Shown here one piece after another: positions 1-5,875 of a stretch of 6,766 nt of DNA. This stretch comes from Deltaproteobacteria bacterium. Its GTDB lineage: Bacteria; Desulfobacterota; GWC2-55-46; S146-73. The notes beneath the pieces are model-generated. The model ran no database searches and was not told the DNA's origin. It worked only from the letters and a program-made list of their open reading frames with translations. Position 1 is the first letter of the stretch. Every line of letters begins with the position of its first letter. Both the position numbers and the translations under genes were made by a program. The stretch lies in assembly GCA_015492355.1 (NCBI GenBank), contig WGFF01000178.1, forward strand, positions 1-6,766, read 5' to 3'.

Positions 1-106
1 GCTCTCGCCATGGAATAACCCTGTCCATCTCGGCGAGAAAAAACTCCCTGCGGGTCACCTTGCGATAACGTTCAAAGGTGCCTTCAGCAAAAGTCTGTTG
101 ACGCAT
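1..106 (-). CDS. IS5-family transposase, N-terminal fragment (runs off window)
   Basis: The first 35 codons of a DDE transposase that catalyses cut-and-paste movement of the element. The translation starts MRQQTFAEGTFERYRKVTRR and continues through EFFLAEMDRVIPW, which matches the typical IS5 transposase start (MRQQTFA...F......TRRE.FL.EMD.IIPW). The ATG at 106-104 is preceded by a strong GGAGG at 115-119 with 8 bases of spacing. The catalytic DDE domain lies beyond position 1, so intactness cannot be judged. The gene reads away from the neighbouring methyltransferase remnant. Confidence 0.85.
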   Translation of the reverse strand, partial: MRQQTFAEGTFERYRKVTRREFFLAEMDRVIPWRE

Positions 107-160
107 TATATCCACCTCCCTGCAGCTTGATGCGAATAATCGTATCATAAAGCATGGGAA

Positions 161-178
161 GAATAAATCAGAGATTCC
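161..178 (-). repeat. Probable terminal inverted repeat of the IS5-family element
   Basis: On the minus strand this reads GGAATCTCTGATTTATTC, the style of terminus seen in IS5-group elements (GGAA/GGAN..CTCTGA...). It lies 55 bases upstream of the transposase ATG, a normal distance. The matching repeat at the other end is not in the window, so its exact length cannot be set. Confidence 0.55.
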
Positions 179-182
179 TTAA
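179..182. repeat. Candidate target-site duplication TTAA
   Basis: TTAA directly abuts the presumed IS end and fits the YTAR target preference of IS5-group transposases. Only one copy is visible, and a 4-bp match is weak evidence alone. Confidence 0.45.
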
Positions 183-248
183 CATTTACCCAGTTAGGTG
201 GACAGTCCCAAGGTGGATGGACCATACCGTAAACTCCTCGCCATCTAG

Positions 249-789
249 AGGAAGGAAGACTTCAAAGTACCCCCACTACCTCAGGGACCCTTCCAGATAA
301 TCTATGCAGACCCGCCATGGAAGTACGACGAATGGACAAGTGACAGATCGGTGGAAAAACCATTATCCTGTCATGACCATCGAAGGGATAATGAATCTGG
401 CACCCGAGATAAAAAAGATCTCCTCAGAGGATGTACTTCTCTTTCTATGGACACCAAATGCAGTCCTGCCTCAAGCCCTGAGGGTCATGGGAAGAATGGG
501 GTTCGACTACAGGGCAAATCTTGTGTGGGTGAAGGACAGATGGGGAATGAGATGTCTGATAAGACAGCAACATGAGATACTCCTTGTGGGGAAAAAGGGC
601 AATCCACCCCTGCCACTACCTGAAGAAAGACCCTCCTCTGTCATAATGGCTGATACCACAAGACACAGTGCCCAGCCTGATATGGTATATAAACTCCTGG
701 AAAGGAGATCCCCTCAAACCTCGAAGTGTGAACTCTTTGCCAGGAAGAAACGCCCTGGCTGGGTATCCTGGGGAATGGAAGTGTGTTGA
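249..789 (+). pseudogene. MT-A70-family N6-adenine DNA methyltransferase, frameshifted remnant
   Basis: Enzymes of this family transfer a methyl group from S-adenosylmethionine to adenine N6 and are common in phages and mobile elements. The catalytic DPPW motif (IIYADPPWKYDEW, 297-335) is in one frame. The rest of the domain, from NHYPVMTIEGIM through FLWTPNAVLPQALRVMG, VWVKD, RQQHEILL, GNPP, RPSSVI and ELFARKKRPGWVSWG, is in the next frame and ends at TGA 787-789. Both halves join cleanly if the A5 run at 355-359 is read as A4, restoring ..RSVENHYPVMT.., the family's usual ENHYP motif. The DPPW frame opens after a TAG at 246-248 and has no ATG, GTG or TTG before the motif. Similar-looking coding sense (DGPYRKLLAI) continues upstream of that TAG as far as a GTG at 213, so the gene may carry a nonsense change as well. 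An ATG at 304 would give 161 residues without DPPW and so no catalytic site. The C-terminus looks complete. The IS5 insertion lies just upstream. Confidence 0.85.
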
Positions 790-917
790 CTTCCTCCCCA
801 CCCTGAGGTGGTAGGGATTCCCTCAGCCAGCTACTCGAAGGACCCGAGATCCATACTTCAGGGATTCGATACGCGATACCCACAGGTGTCTGTTCCACTC
901 GTGGGTCACCCATATAT
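786..917 (-). mobile_element. IS200/IS605-type right end: TnpB C-terminal tail and RE hairpin remnant
   Basis: Read on the minus strand, this stretch looks like the 3' end of a tnpB gene and the right end of its element. An open frame from 913 begins MGDPRVEQTPVGIAYR and continues to LRESLPPQGGEEVN, a style of tail recalled from TnpB-family C-termini. It ends in an imperfect hairpin (792-817, core CCACC/GGTGG at 798-802 and 807-811) followed by GGAGGAAGTCAA, like IS605-group right ends. In intact elements this region also encodes the 3' part of the omega (re)RNA that guides TnpB. No tnpB body, RuvC motif or zinc finger is found beyond 917, so this is a truncated or non-autonomous remnant. The assignment rests on recalled similarity and was not searched. 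Confidence 0.55.
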
Positions 918-927
918 GAAAAAAGAC

Positions 928-959
928 AACCGCCGGGGTGGGTCAGCCCGGTGGTTTTT
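928..959 (+). terminator. Terminator- or attenuator-like hairpin before the integrase
   Basis: A 10-bp stem (928-937 with 947-956, one G-U pair), a 9-base loop and a short T run (TTTTT, 955-959). It sits 4 bases before the AGGGAGGTGA sequence at 961-970, a ribosome-binding-like site ahead of the integrase frame, so it could terminate or attenuate reading into it. On the minus strand the same stem is followed by TGTCTTTTTTC, so it could also act in that direction. Confidence 0.45.
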
Positions 960-970
960 GAGGGAGGTGA

Positions 971-1837
971 ATGAAGTATGGATTTATTTCCCGGATGCCC
1001 TTGCTCATCCGGGAAAGGGGTGTTGTAGTACGGTCTATTATCTACTTAGCGGGGCGGTTCTTCGGAGGTATGACCCTTGTGGAGGTCAACCCTGAACATA
1101 TATCCAGGTATAAAGTACAGAAGCGTAAAGACGGGGTATCTCCAAGGACGATAAATTATGAGCTTACCCTCATGAGCCATGCCTATCGAATAGCATGGAA
1201 GGAATGGGAATGGGTCGAAGAGAATCCTGTGAGCAAGGTCTCTAAGGAAAAGGTACACAATATCGTAGAGAGATGGTTGAGTGTGGAGGAGGAGAGGCGA
1301 CTTTTGTAGGCATCACCGCAGTGGCTCAGGGATATAGTCATTTTTGCGGTGAACACGGGACTCAGACAGGGAGAGATACTTTCCCTCAGGTGGTCTCAGA
1401 TAGATTCTGGTAGAAGGACACTGACCATTCTTGAACAGAAGAACAGAGGCAGGGATACCTTACCGTTGAATGGGAAGGCAGTTGAGGTGTTGAGAAGGAG
1501 GGCAAAGATAAGGCATATAAAGACAGATCTTGTCTTCTACAGTGGAAACGGTACTCGCATAAATGACGGTAATCTTCGCAGGGCGTTTTATTCAGCGGTG
1601 AGGAAGGCAGGGATTGAGAGGCTGGGGTTTCACGACCTTCGGCATACCTGTTTTACGCGAATGGTTCAGGCAGGTGTTGATCCCTACACTGTCCAGAGGC
1701 CTGGCAGATGGAAGGGCATCTCCATGGTCATGCGTTATGCCCACCACAGTCCCGAGAGTTTGAGGGGAGGGGTGGAGGCAATAGATAAAGTCTATCACAA
1801 TTTTATCACAATTGCCTCAAATGAAAAAGACAGATGA
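971..1837 (+). pseudogene. Tyrosine recombinase (phage-type integrase), disrupted by in-frame TAG
   Basis: Integrases of this family cut and rejoin DNA at attachment sites through a catalytic tyrosine. The SAM-like core-binding domain is recognisable from about 1040 (RFFGGMTLVEVNPEHISRYK, then GVSPRTINYELTLMSHAYRIA, then ENPVSKV). The catalytic domain carries arginine in TGLRQGE (codon 1364-1366), a lysine in EQKNRGRDTLPL, HDLRHT (1631-1648), GRWK with tryptophan at the usual His/Trp position, and the tyrosine of MRYAHHSPESL (1736-1738). A TAG at 1307-1309 interrupts the frame between the domains; sense resumes at once in the same frame (ASPQWLRDIVIFAVNTG). The usual N-terminal arm-binding region is not recognisable before about 1040, and a stop at 968-970 closes the frame upstream, so the 5' end is damaged too. 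The gene ends 41 bases from tRNA-Phe, which fits an integrase marking an island inserted at that tRNA. Without TAG readthrough it should be inactive. Confidence 0.87.
987..1016. repeat. Perfect 11-bp inverted repeat near the integrase 5' end
   Basis: TTTCCCGGATG at 987-997 is exactly complementary to CATCCGGGAAA at 1006-1016 across an 8-base loop (CCCTTGCT). No T run follows on either strand, so it is not a typical terminator. It lies just after the ribosome-binding-like site at 961-970, inside a 16-codon frame (ATG 978, TAG 1026-1028) that has better spacing from that site than the ATG at 971. It could be a regulatory RNA hairpin, a recombinase-binding site or the footprint of an element. 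Confidence 0.6.
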
Positions 1838-1871
1838 AGGCTTGCAACCTCTAAGTCCTCAATCTGCCTTT
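1824..1871 (-). terminator. Possible terminator of tRNA-Phe, overlapping the integrase 3' end
   Basis: On the minus strand AAAGGCAGAT (1871-1862) pairs with ATCTGTCTTT (1835-1826) over 10 positions with one G-U pair, and the T run reaches 1824. The loop is long (26 bases), which weakens the case, but the position is right: it starts 8 bases after the tRNA CCA end. On the plus strand the G-U becomes an A-C mismatch, so the minus-strand reading is favoured. Confidence 0.4.
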
Positions 1872-1878
1872 GTTTTTC

Positions 1879-1954
<76 letters not shown>

Positions 1955-2032
1955 ATTTTAAGTTAGGTCACATCAGCAAGCCCCACGGATTACCGTATAT
2001 CTTCCGAGGGATGAGAACTATCAAATATAAAT

Positions 2033-2061
2033 ATCTAAAATAGTATCATACCTTTTGTCAA
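2033..2061 (-). promoter_or_regulatory. Candidate sigma-70-type promoter for tRNA-Phe
   Basis: On the minus strand a perfect TTGACA (2061-2056) is followed after 17 bases by TTAGAT (2038-2033), a weak -10 match. Transcription would begin near 2026, about 70 bases before the mature tRNA 5' end. The -35 lies 20 bases after the stop of the ATP-grasp gene, so the tRNA probably has its own start. Confidence 0.45.
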
Positions 2062-2080
2062 GACTTTTCTCCCGTAGCCA

Positions 2081-2977
2081 TCATCTATTCTTACGAGCCC
2101 TCATCCTCTTCTGCCAGGCAGATACAAGGCTATCCAGTATCTCCTCTGCATGGGAGATGTTCTCCCCGAGTTTTGCATTCACCTCGAGTATCACAGGTAT
2201 TGAGCCCTCTCTCAGGCGGATATCTATATTAACAGGTCCCTCACAACCAAGAAGCCTTACAATCCTCATACAAAGCCTGGAAAGATCGGGTCTTTCTGTT
2301 CTCTCAACAGCCCCCACCTTCTGACCCTGAACACCCCTTTTCAGTACAACACAGCTTGTAATCTCATCGTCTCTGTCAACAAAGATATTTACATTGTACT
2401 CATCCCCTGGTATAAACTCCTGAAACACTATATCCCTTCTCTTCTCTCTGTAGAGGTCTTCCCTGGTTTTGAGTATCCTGATATCCCTTCTGTTTCTGCC
2501 TCTGCGTGGCGTTGAGAGAACGGGCAAGCCCAGCTCCTTCAACACAATATCCTTTGAGACCTCGCCACTTACTGTCTTAGGGACATCTATGTTATGAAGG
2601 GAGAGGAATCTAACGGTTCTTAATATATCCCCTGTAATATCAATGGCATCAGGATGGGATACGAATACACTGCAACCATACTCCTCAATAGCGTGTTTAA
2701 TCCATGCGATAGGGAAGAGTTCCTCTGTAAGAGTAGGTATCATAAGGGAAGGAGAGAATCTCTTTACAATATCGAGCATGTTCTCGCAGAATCCAGGGAT
2801 ACGGGCAGGTGGTACAACCACAGGTATATCCACACCTTCTACTTTCACCTTCTGTGTATCTGCACCTATTACAAAAAATCCCCTTCTGCTGAGGTACCCT
2901 ATAGCACCTCTGCCCGCTGGTCCCCCAGCACCGGTTACAAGAATACCCTGGACCCTATCCTTCCTTAAACTGTACAT
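2081..2977 (-). CDS. ATP-grasp domain protein (CarB-like ligase fold)
   Basis: ATP-grasp enzymes activate a carboxylate with ATP and join it to an amine or similar nucleophile. The 298-residue protein has a Rossmann-like pre-ATP-grasp segment beginning GILVTGAGGPAG (11-22), the style of CarB-like small ligases. The ATP-grasp part shows FQEFIPGDEYNV (185-196), GPVNIDIRL (247-255) and EVNAKLGEN (265-273), the last corresponding to the metal-binding E.N.. motif. Two departures stand out: the usual Lys-Pro-Arg of the first nucleotide-binding strand reads STPRRGRNRRD (155-165), with threonine where the ATP-contacting lysine is expected, and the usual NPR.GG becomes NAKLGEN. It may be a divergent enzyme or have altered nucleotide use. 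The ATG at 2977 is the only good start in frame; no clear ribosome site precedes it, and homology begins about ten residues in. It is the last protein gene before tRNA-Phe. Substrate unknown. Confidence 0.85.
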   Translation of the reverse strand: MYSLRKDRVQGILVTGAGGPAGRGAIGYLSRRGFFVIGADTQKVKVEGVDIPVVVPPARIPGFCENMLDIVKRFSPSLMIPTLTEELFPIAWIKHAIEEYGCSVFVSHPDAIDITGDILRTVRFLSLHNIDVPKTVSGEVSKDIVLKELGLPVLSTPRRGRNRRDIRILKTREDLYREKRRDIVFQEFIPGDEYNVNIFVDRDDEITSCVVLKRGVQGQKVGAVERTERPDLSRLCMRIVRLLGCEGPVNIDIRLREGSIPVILEVNAKLGENISHAEEILDSLVSAWQKRMRARKNR

Positions 2978-2992
2978 CCCGCATCTAATATA

Positions 2993-2998
2993 AGTATA
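2993..2998 (-). promoter_or_regulatory. Candidate -10 element upstream of the ATP-grasp gene
   Basis: TATACT on the minus strand, 15 bases before the ATG, in a 66-base AT-rich gap. No convincing -35 hexamer is placed 16-18 bases further up. If used, the mRNA would have a leader of only about 10 bases, which would fit the lack of a ribosome-binding site. Confidence 0.3.
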
Positions 2999-3043
2999 TC
3001 AAAAAATGAATTAAAATAACCTTAAAGACCGGAAAAAAGTATT

Positions 3044-4036
3044 TTACAGGAGGTTCATTTCTCTGAAGAGAAGCGTGGAAGCACCTATGAGACTTGCGTA
3101 ATATCCCAGCGCGGAAGGTAGTATCCTTATCTCCCTGAGTCCTGACGTAACCGTATATCTCTCTACTGTCCTCTTCAGTGGATCAAGTATTATCCCGCCA
3201 CTCTCCATGACCCCACCACCGAGTATCACTGCATCAGGGTCAAGAAGACTCACAGCCATTGACACCGCCCTGCCCAGATACTCACCTGTCTCGTCAAAAA
3301 TCCTCCTTGCAAGCCCATCCCCTCTTTTTACTGCCTCAGCAACAACCATTGGGTTAATCTTCTCCATATCACCATCCACCATAGAAGGTATAATCGAATC
3401 CTTCACCACACCGAGTAATTCAACAGTCCTTTTTGCTATAGCCCTGCCTGACACAAAGACCTCAAGACATCCCCTTCCACCACAATCACACTCAGGTCCT
3501 CCATCAGATACCCTTACATGCCCTATCTCGCCTGCCAGCCCCCATCCACCCCTGTAGAGCCTGCCATCAACAACGATAGCACCACCAACACCATTGCTTA
3601 TGGTTATCCATATAAAGTTCCTGTACCCCCTGCCGTGACCAAAATGTATCTCCCCGAGTGCACAGGCATTGACATCGTTATCTATGCTTGTCTTAAGACC
3701 GAATCTATCCTCCATCATCTCCTTCACAGGTAGATTACGTACCCTGAAATAAGGGGCGTATATGAGGACACCCCTTGCAGGATCAGCCATACCAGGCACA
3801 CTCATCCCTATACCCTCGATACCACCTCTGCCACACCCTTCGATCACCTCTTCAACCATCTCGGTTATGGATTCCATTGCCTTTTTGCAATCCTTAGGGG
3901 TAGGGGCTCTCTTCATACAGGATATCTCTCCCCTTGTATCGACGAGTGCCACGATAGTCTTACTACCCCCGAAGTCCACCGCTATCGCCTGATGAGAATC
4001 CTTTTTAGAGGTGGGTGTAAGCACTTCCTTACCCAC
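3044..4036 (-). CDS. ROK-family sugar kinase
   Basis: ROK kinases phosphorylate hexoses or N-acetylhexosamines with ATP in the cytoplasm; some ROK proteins are repressors instead. This 330-residue protein has no N-terminal helix-turn-helix, so it is a kinase type. It shows the phosphate-binding loop DFGGSKT (21-27), the sugar-site DNDVNACALGE (119-129, catalytic Asp121), SNGVGGAIV (147-155), the ExGH motif GEIGH (169-173) and the zinc site ECDCGGRGCLE (182-192: Cys183, Cys185, Cys190, with His173). LDPDAVILGGG (265-275) is the usual C-terminal ATP-side motif. Length is normal for the family. The start is GTG at 4036, chosen because GGAGG (4043-4047) sits 6 bases upstream. The previous gene ends 29 bases before, so co-transcription is likely. 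The sugar (glucose, GlcNAc, ManNAc or an unusual one) cannot be read from the motifs. Confidence 0.93.
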   Translation of the reverse strand: MGKEVLTPTSKKDSHQAIAVDFGGSKTIVALVDTRGEISCMKRAPTPKDCKKAMESITEMVEEVIEGCGRGGIEGIGMSVPGMADPARGVLIYAPYFRVRNLPVKEMMEDRFGLKTSIDNDVNACALGEIHFGHGRGYRNFIWITISNGVGGAIVVDGRLYRGGWGLAGEIGHVRVSDGGPECDCGGRGCLEVFVSGRAIAKRTVELLGVVKDSIIPSMVDGDMEKINPMVVAEAVKRGDGLARRIFDETGEYLGRAVSMAVSLLDPDAVILGGGVMESGGIILDPLKRTVERYTVTSGLREIRILPSALGYYASLIGASTLLFREMNLL

Positions 4037-4065
4037 TGTCTTCCTCCGGTAAAGAAGGATTTAGA

Positions 4066-4731
4066 TCAGAGCCTTCCCTCCTTCCATCCCTGAAAGAAGT
4101 TATAAAGCCTCTTGAATTCCTCAAGGGTCTGATAGGCCTTCCTTGCCTCTGATACGACAAATCCAGAGTAACCTGTCTTTTTGAGAAGGTCCAGTAGATA
4201 GATACTCTGCTGAGGGGCATGGTGTATGGGTGTGTGCCAGTCTTGACTGCCGAATGTGTAACCGGTCATGTGGATGTGGGTGGTTTGCTTCAAAAGGGGA
4301 ATGAACGACTCCTCAAATATCCCGTTTACCTCTAAGATGAGATGTTCGAGGTCAAGACACCGCTCTATGCCGAATCTGCGCATGTATCTTATGGGTTCGA
4401 CCGCACTCGATATGTTCTCCATACATACCCTGCACGAAAGGGGCTTGAGTCTTTTGAGCATGTATTCCCATTCATCCTCCCAGTAGATGTTATGGAAGAC
4501 CACCACCTCTGCCCCTGTGCCCTCTGTAAGGTCTACAATCAGGTCCGGCTCGTAGCCATCGGATGGGGCATGGATGGCGTACCTGAGTGGATAGGACCTG
4601 CATACCTCTACAACCTCATCCACACGTCCAAGCCAGTTATTATCCGTGTATATCTCGACCGCCTCTATGCCTGCCTCCACCACAAGGTCGAGGACAGACC
4701 TCTGTGGTGCACACTTGGCTGCTAAAATCAT
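4066..4731 (-). CDS. Xylose-isomerase-like TIM barrel protein (AP-endonuclease-2 superfamily)
   Basis: Proteins of this superfamily are metal-dependent sugar isomerases, epimerases, dehydratases or endonuclease IV relatives. The 221-residue sequence shows the strand-end motifs of the barrel: EIYTDN (26-31), AIHAPSDG (52-59), VVVFHN (76-81), CMENI (103-107), CLDLEH (125-130), HIHMTGY (152-158) and VVSEAR (192-197). Likely metal ligands are Glu105, Asp127 or His130, His152 or His154, and Glu195. It is shorter than many family members (about 250-290 residues). The start at 4731 has no clear ribosome site, but the radical SAM gene stops 18 bases upstream, so translation may be coupled. The two genes are in the same frame, with only the TAG at 4752-4750 and six sense codons between them. 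The position between a radical SAM enzyme and a sugar kinase suggests a carbohydrate substrate. A DNA-repair role is less likely given the neighbours. Confidence 0.85.
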   Translation of the reverse strand: MILAAKCAPQRSVLDLVVEAGIEAVEIYTDNNWLGRVDEVVEVCRSYPLRYAIHAPSDGYEPDLIVDLTEGTGAEVVVFHNIYWEDEWEYMLKRLKPLSCRVCMENISSAVEPIRYMRRFGIERCLDLEHLILEVNGIFEESFIPLLKQTTHIHMTGYTFGSQDWHTPIHHAPQQSIYLLDLLKKTGYSGFVVSEARKAYQTLEEFKRLYNFFQGWKEGRL

Positions 4732-4749
4732 GGGGGTGTCTGACCCAGT

Positions 4750-5853
4750 CTATATAAAATTGATGTGCATGGGAGGAGGGGTCTTTGGCTCTTCAAGGGT
4801 TACATTCCCATGCTTGAGGTCCCAGAGGAATTCGTTGACCTTGTGCTGTAGACACAGAGAACCACACATACTCCTCGCATCGAACCTGTCCGATGCAATA
4901 AGATTCAGTACCTCCCAGTATCTCTCGCCCTTCCACAGATCCTTGAAGGATGTATCAACAATGTTTCCTATATGGTATCTCTTGTACCTCTCGTTGAAGA
5001 GCATACCACACGGTGCAACGAGCCCAGAACCTGAAAACTGCATTATGAAGGGTGGTCCGTAGCATCTTGTATATCTTCTTCTGCCACCGCTCAATATCTT
5101 CGACCACTTTGCCTTTACAAGGTACTCTCCTTCTGAATAGGTCTCTGCCTCCTTAAGGATATCCACAAGATCGTGGTACCTTGAATAATCCACACCCAGA
5201 CTTCCGAACTCATCGTCACTGCAGTGCTTGATGACAAGATAATCCACACCGAGTTCCTTACCGAGCCTTGCAAGGGGTACAACCTGATCTACAAACTCTG
5301 GAAGCAGTACCATCTGTAGTCCTATGGTGACATCGAGCCCCTTTTCCTTCTTTATCCTCACACTCTCCCTTATGGTATTGATAACCTTGAAGTAACACTC
5401 CCTTGGGCATACATGTATCTCCTCGTATCTTCTGGGGTCTGCAGCGGATATGTTGAACCTCAAATAGGTAAGGGCTGGCAGTATATCCTCAAGACGCTCA
5501 TCCTCCAGGAGATAGCCGTTGGTGCCGAGTGCCATATCTATGCCATTTGCCTTCCCGCGCAGTATCGCATCGTACAGATGGGGACTACAGGTGCTCTCTC
5601 CATCGCTTACAAAACTTATCGCCTTGACCCCTATTTCCGCAGCATCATCGAGAAACCTGAATATCACATCCCTTGTCATCCTCTTGACATCATTTGCCTG
5701 GAGCATACCGTAACAGTAAACACACCTGTAGCTACATGCCCTTGTAAGGGCACAATCAATGGTTATGGGTGCTATCCTCTCGCCATTGAGCCATGCCTCA
5801 ACCCTGTCTCTATGCCATGCAAGTTTATGTCCGTCGAGAACTATCTTCTCCAT
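4750..5853 (-). CDS. Radical SAM protein with SPASM-like C-terminal cysteine set
   Basis: Radical SAM enzymes bind a [4Fe-4S] cluster that cleaves S-adenosylmethionine to a 5'-deoxyadenosyl radical. The 367-residue protein has the cluster motif CSYRCVYC (Cys40, Cys44, Cys47; CxxxCxxC), a SDGEST stretch (83-88) in the place of the usual GGEP motif, and a C-terminal region with Cys264, Cys282, Cys330 and Cys334, plus HIGNI..TSFKDLWKGERY, the layout of a SPASM or twitch domain holding an auxiliary cluster. The N-terminus (HKLAWHRDRVEAWLNGERIAPI, with HKL at 9-11 and RV at 17-18) recalls radical SAM proteins found in surface-polysaccharide clusters. The ATG at 5853 has GGAGG (5863-5867) 9 bases upstream. 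It lies 22 bases after the GT2 gene and 18 before the TIM barrel gene. SPASM enzymes modify peptides or small molecules such as sugars; here the sugar-enzyme neighbours favour the latter, but the substrate is unknown. Confidence 0.93.
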   Translation of the reverse strand: MEKIVLDGHKLAWHRDRVEAWLNGERIAPITIDCALTRACSYRCVYCYGMLQANDVKRMTRDVIFRFLDDAAEIGVKAISFVSDGESTCSPHLYDAILRGKANGIDMALGTNGYLLEDERLEDILPALTYLRFNISAADPRRYEEIHVCPRECYFKVINTIRESVRIKKEKGLDVTIGLQMVLLPEFVDQVVPLARLGKELGVDYLVIKHCSDDEFGSLGVDYSRYHDLVDILKEAETYSEGEYLVKAKWSKILSGGRRRYTRCYGPPFIMQFSGSGLVAPCGMLFNERYKRYHIGNIVDTSFKDLWKGERYWEVLNLIASDRFDARSMCGSLCLQHKVNEFLWDLKHGNVTLEEPKTPPPMHINFI

Positions 5854-5875
5854 CAGGTCAAACCTCCGGGAAAGA

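Larger units (their letters stand above)
1..178 (-). mobile_element. IS5-family insertion sequence, 5' (transposase-proximal) end, cut by the window edge
   Basis: This is the outer end of an insertion sequence whose transposase reads leftward out of the window. The support is a transposase N-terminus at 106-1, an end-like sequence at 161-178 (GGAATCTCTGATTTATTC on the minus strand, resembling IS5-group termini) and an abutting TTAA at 179-182. IS5-group elements usually duplicate a 4-bp YTAR target, which TTAA satisfies. The other end and the second target copy lie outside the window, so the boundary is inferred from one side only. Confidence 0.72.

Noticed and set aside
304..789. Treating the ATG at 304 as the true methyltransferase start
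   Set aside because: It lies inside the DPPW region in the wrong frame and would omit the catalytic motif. The frameshift explanation fits the family better.
808..1095. A 95-codon plus-strand frame across the IS605 remnant and the integrase 5' end
   Set aside because: It has no family resemblance, crosses two hairpins and ends in a different frame from the recognisable integrase domains.
2033..2061. This promoter as evidence for a regulated operon including the ATP-grasp gene
   Set aside because: It lies downstream of that gene on the minus strand, so it can only serve tRNA-Phe or later sequence.
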